DNA of 14,909 bases from Candidatus Thorarchaeota archaeon (GTDB lineage Archaea; Asgardarchaeota; Thorarchaeia; Thorarchaeales; Thorarchaeaceae), in assembly GCA_016839345.1 (NCBI GenBank), contig JAEOUL010000160.1, forward strand, positions 1 through 14,909, given 5' to 3'. Positions 14,202-14,909 of the stretch are shown here, in pieces. The translations under genes were made by a program, and so were the position numbers. The stretch's first letter is position 1, and every line of letters begins with the position of its first letter. Below the pieces are notes generated by a model, which did not search any database, was not told the origin of the DNA, and saw nothing but the letters and a program-made list of their open reading frames with translations.

Positions 14202-14909
14202 TTATTTCGTAACCTCCACGCTGTCGATTTCGACTTCGCCAGTCCCTATTGCCTTAAACTCAAATGTCACATTTTTCACATCGGTTAGGTCGACTTTCTG
14301 CGTTCCCAGTACTTCGATTTCATAAACGTGGAGCGGGATACGGACAGTTCTCAAGGCTGACTTTGTAACATCGTAGATACCTAAGACTAGATCTCTCGGG
14401 TGCGGTGGTGGGATTTCAGCGAATTTACTCACTTTGATGGATCGCTTATTTCCTCCATTGTCTTCCAACGAAACGTAGAGGTCCTGTGGCCCATTCTCGG
14501 GGTTTTGGTCACTGCCAACTTTTTGCGTAATCCGGAAGCTCAGAGCATTATAGGGCTTTATGTTCTTATAGGCTGGTGGTATGTTGAAGCGCAATTTGTC
14601 TGTCGTCTGATCCCATCGTAATAATAGACCGCCGGTTTCGTGAGGTGAATTGGTTTCAAGTTGGTTTAATTGGTTCTCGGAGGGTGGTTCCGGTAGTGTC
14701 CCGTCGTCTGATACTTCATCATTGATGGTACTTGTTTCCCAGCTCGTCCCGGTATAAGTATCCTCAAAGTTGTCTATTTCGACTCTGTCTATGTCCTCAT
14801 ATTGAGGATATATTTTCAACTTTGTTGGTTCGGCTTGTTCAACCGATGCTGGTATCCATTCTCCTTTGAAAAGGCTGTCCCACCAGTCCTCGTTGGGTTT
14901 AAGATGCCA
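14202..14909 (-). CDS. C-terminal beta-sandwich part of a larger protein, possibly alpha/beta hydrolase-like (5' end outside window)
   Basis: The frame is open to the right edge, so the N-terminus is missing; 235 residues are visible. The TTG at 14819 is only an internal codon, since the frame runs on upstream without a stop. The visible part begins with an aromatic segment (DWWDSLF) and continues into a beta-rich domain. That domain contains LSFRITQKVGS, a lysine/serine strand, TKSALRTVRIPLHVY and, at the end, VTFEFKAIGTGEVEIDSVEV, the look of a jelly-roll carbohydrate-binding-like or galactose-binding-like domain. From memory, similar C-terminal domains occur in large microbial alpha/beta hydrolases, but the catalytic part is not in view. 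The gene and its downstream partner are unlike the respiratory genes to the left. Confidence 0.7.
   Translation of the reverse strand, partial: WHLKPNEDWWDSLFKGEWIPASVEQAEPTKLKIYPQYEDIDRVEIDNFEDTYTGTSWETSTINDEVSDDGTLPEPPSENQLNQLETNSPHETGGLLLRWDQTTDKLRFNIPPAYKNIKPYNALSFRITQKVGSDQNPENGPQDLYVSLEDNGGNKRSIKVSKFAEIPPPHPRDLVLGIYDVTKSALRTVRIPLHVYEIEVLGTQKVDLTDVKNVTFEFKAIGTGEVEIDSVEVTK

Noticed and set aside
14202..14819. Complete gene starting at TTG 14819
   Set aside because: The frame stays open for 30 more codons to the window edge with protein-like sequence and no ribosome site precedes the TTG, so the gene is cut by the window.
1..14909. CRISPR arrays, insertion sequences, rRNA or tRNA genes
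   Set aside because: No regularly spaced repeats, transposase motifs, long terminal inverted repeats or RNA gene signatures were seen on either strand.

Overview
The window looks like a piece of an archaeal chromosome. Most starts have an AT-rich TATA-like box (sometimes with purines in front) about 40-60 bases upstream, and Shine-Dalgarno sites are of the GGAG/AGGAGA type. Exported proteins are rich in N-glycosylation sequons and end in a membrane anchor plus a basic tail. A geranylgeranyl-reductase-family gene, a polyprenyl synthase and a UbiA/MenA prenyltransferase sit together. An Asgard-type or related anaerobic archaeon is my guess; lineage cannot be fixed from this sequence alone. No RNA gene, insertion sequence or CRISPR array was seen.

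Layout. (1) 1-927: 3' part of a membrane-anchored multihaem cytochrome c, closed by a hairpin terminator. (2) 1085-5360: a two-gene operon, with an exported alpha/alpha-barrel protein followed by a CcmF-type cytochrome c haem lyase, also closed by a hairpin terminator. (3) 5474-8916: isoprenoid block of geranylgeranyl reductase (+), polyprenyl diphosphate synthase (-) and MenA-like prenyltransferase (+). (4) 8910-12907: electron-transfer block. An HdrD/GlcF-like double-CCG iron-sulfur protein (-) is divergent from a single 646-codon gene that fuses a GlcD-type FAD oxidase to a complete complex I NuoB subunit. That gene is coupled through TAATG to a four-helix membrane protein with a Glu/Pro tail. 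(5) 12973-13323: another four-helix membrane protein (-). (6) 13324-13792: a mostly empty stretch with short repeats. (7) 13793-14909: two minus-strand genes, one open at the right edge, unrelated in content to the rest.

How it may work together (inference): PPS, MenA and perhaps the GGR would make a (possibly saturated) menaquinone-like carrier. The GlcD-NuoB fusion, with the HdrD/GlcF-like protein, would feed electrons from a hydroxyacid-type donor through FAD and Fe-S centres to an N2-type cluster and the quinone. The CcmF system would mature multihaem cytochromes such as the one at the left edge. The GlcD-NuoB fusion is the most unusual object here, since NuoB normally works only inside complex I or related hydrogenases.
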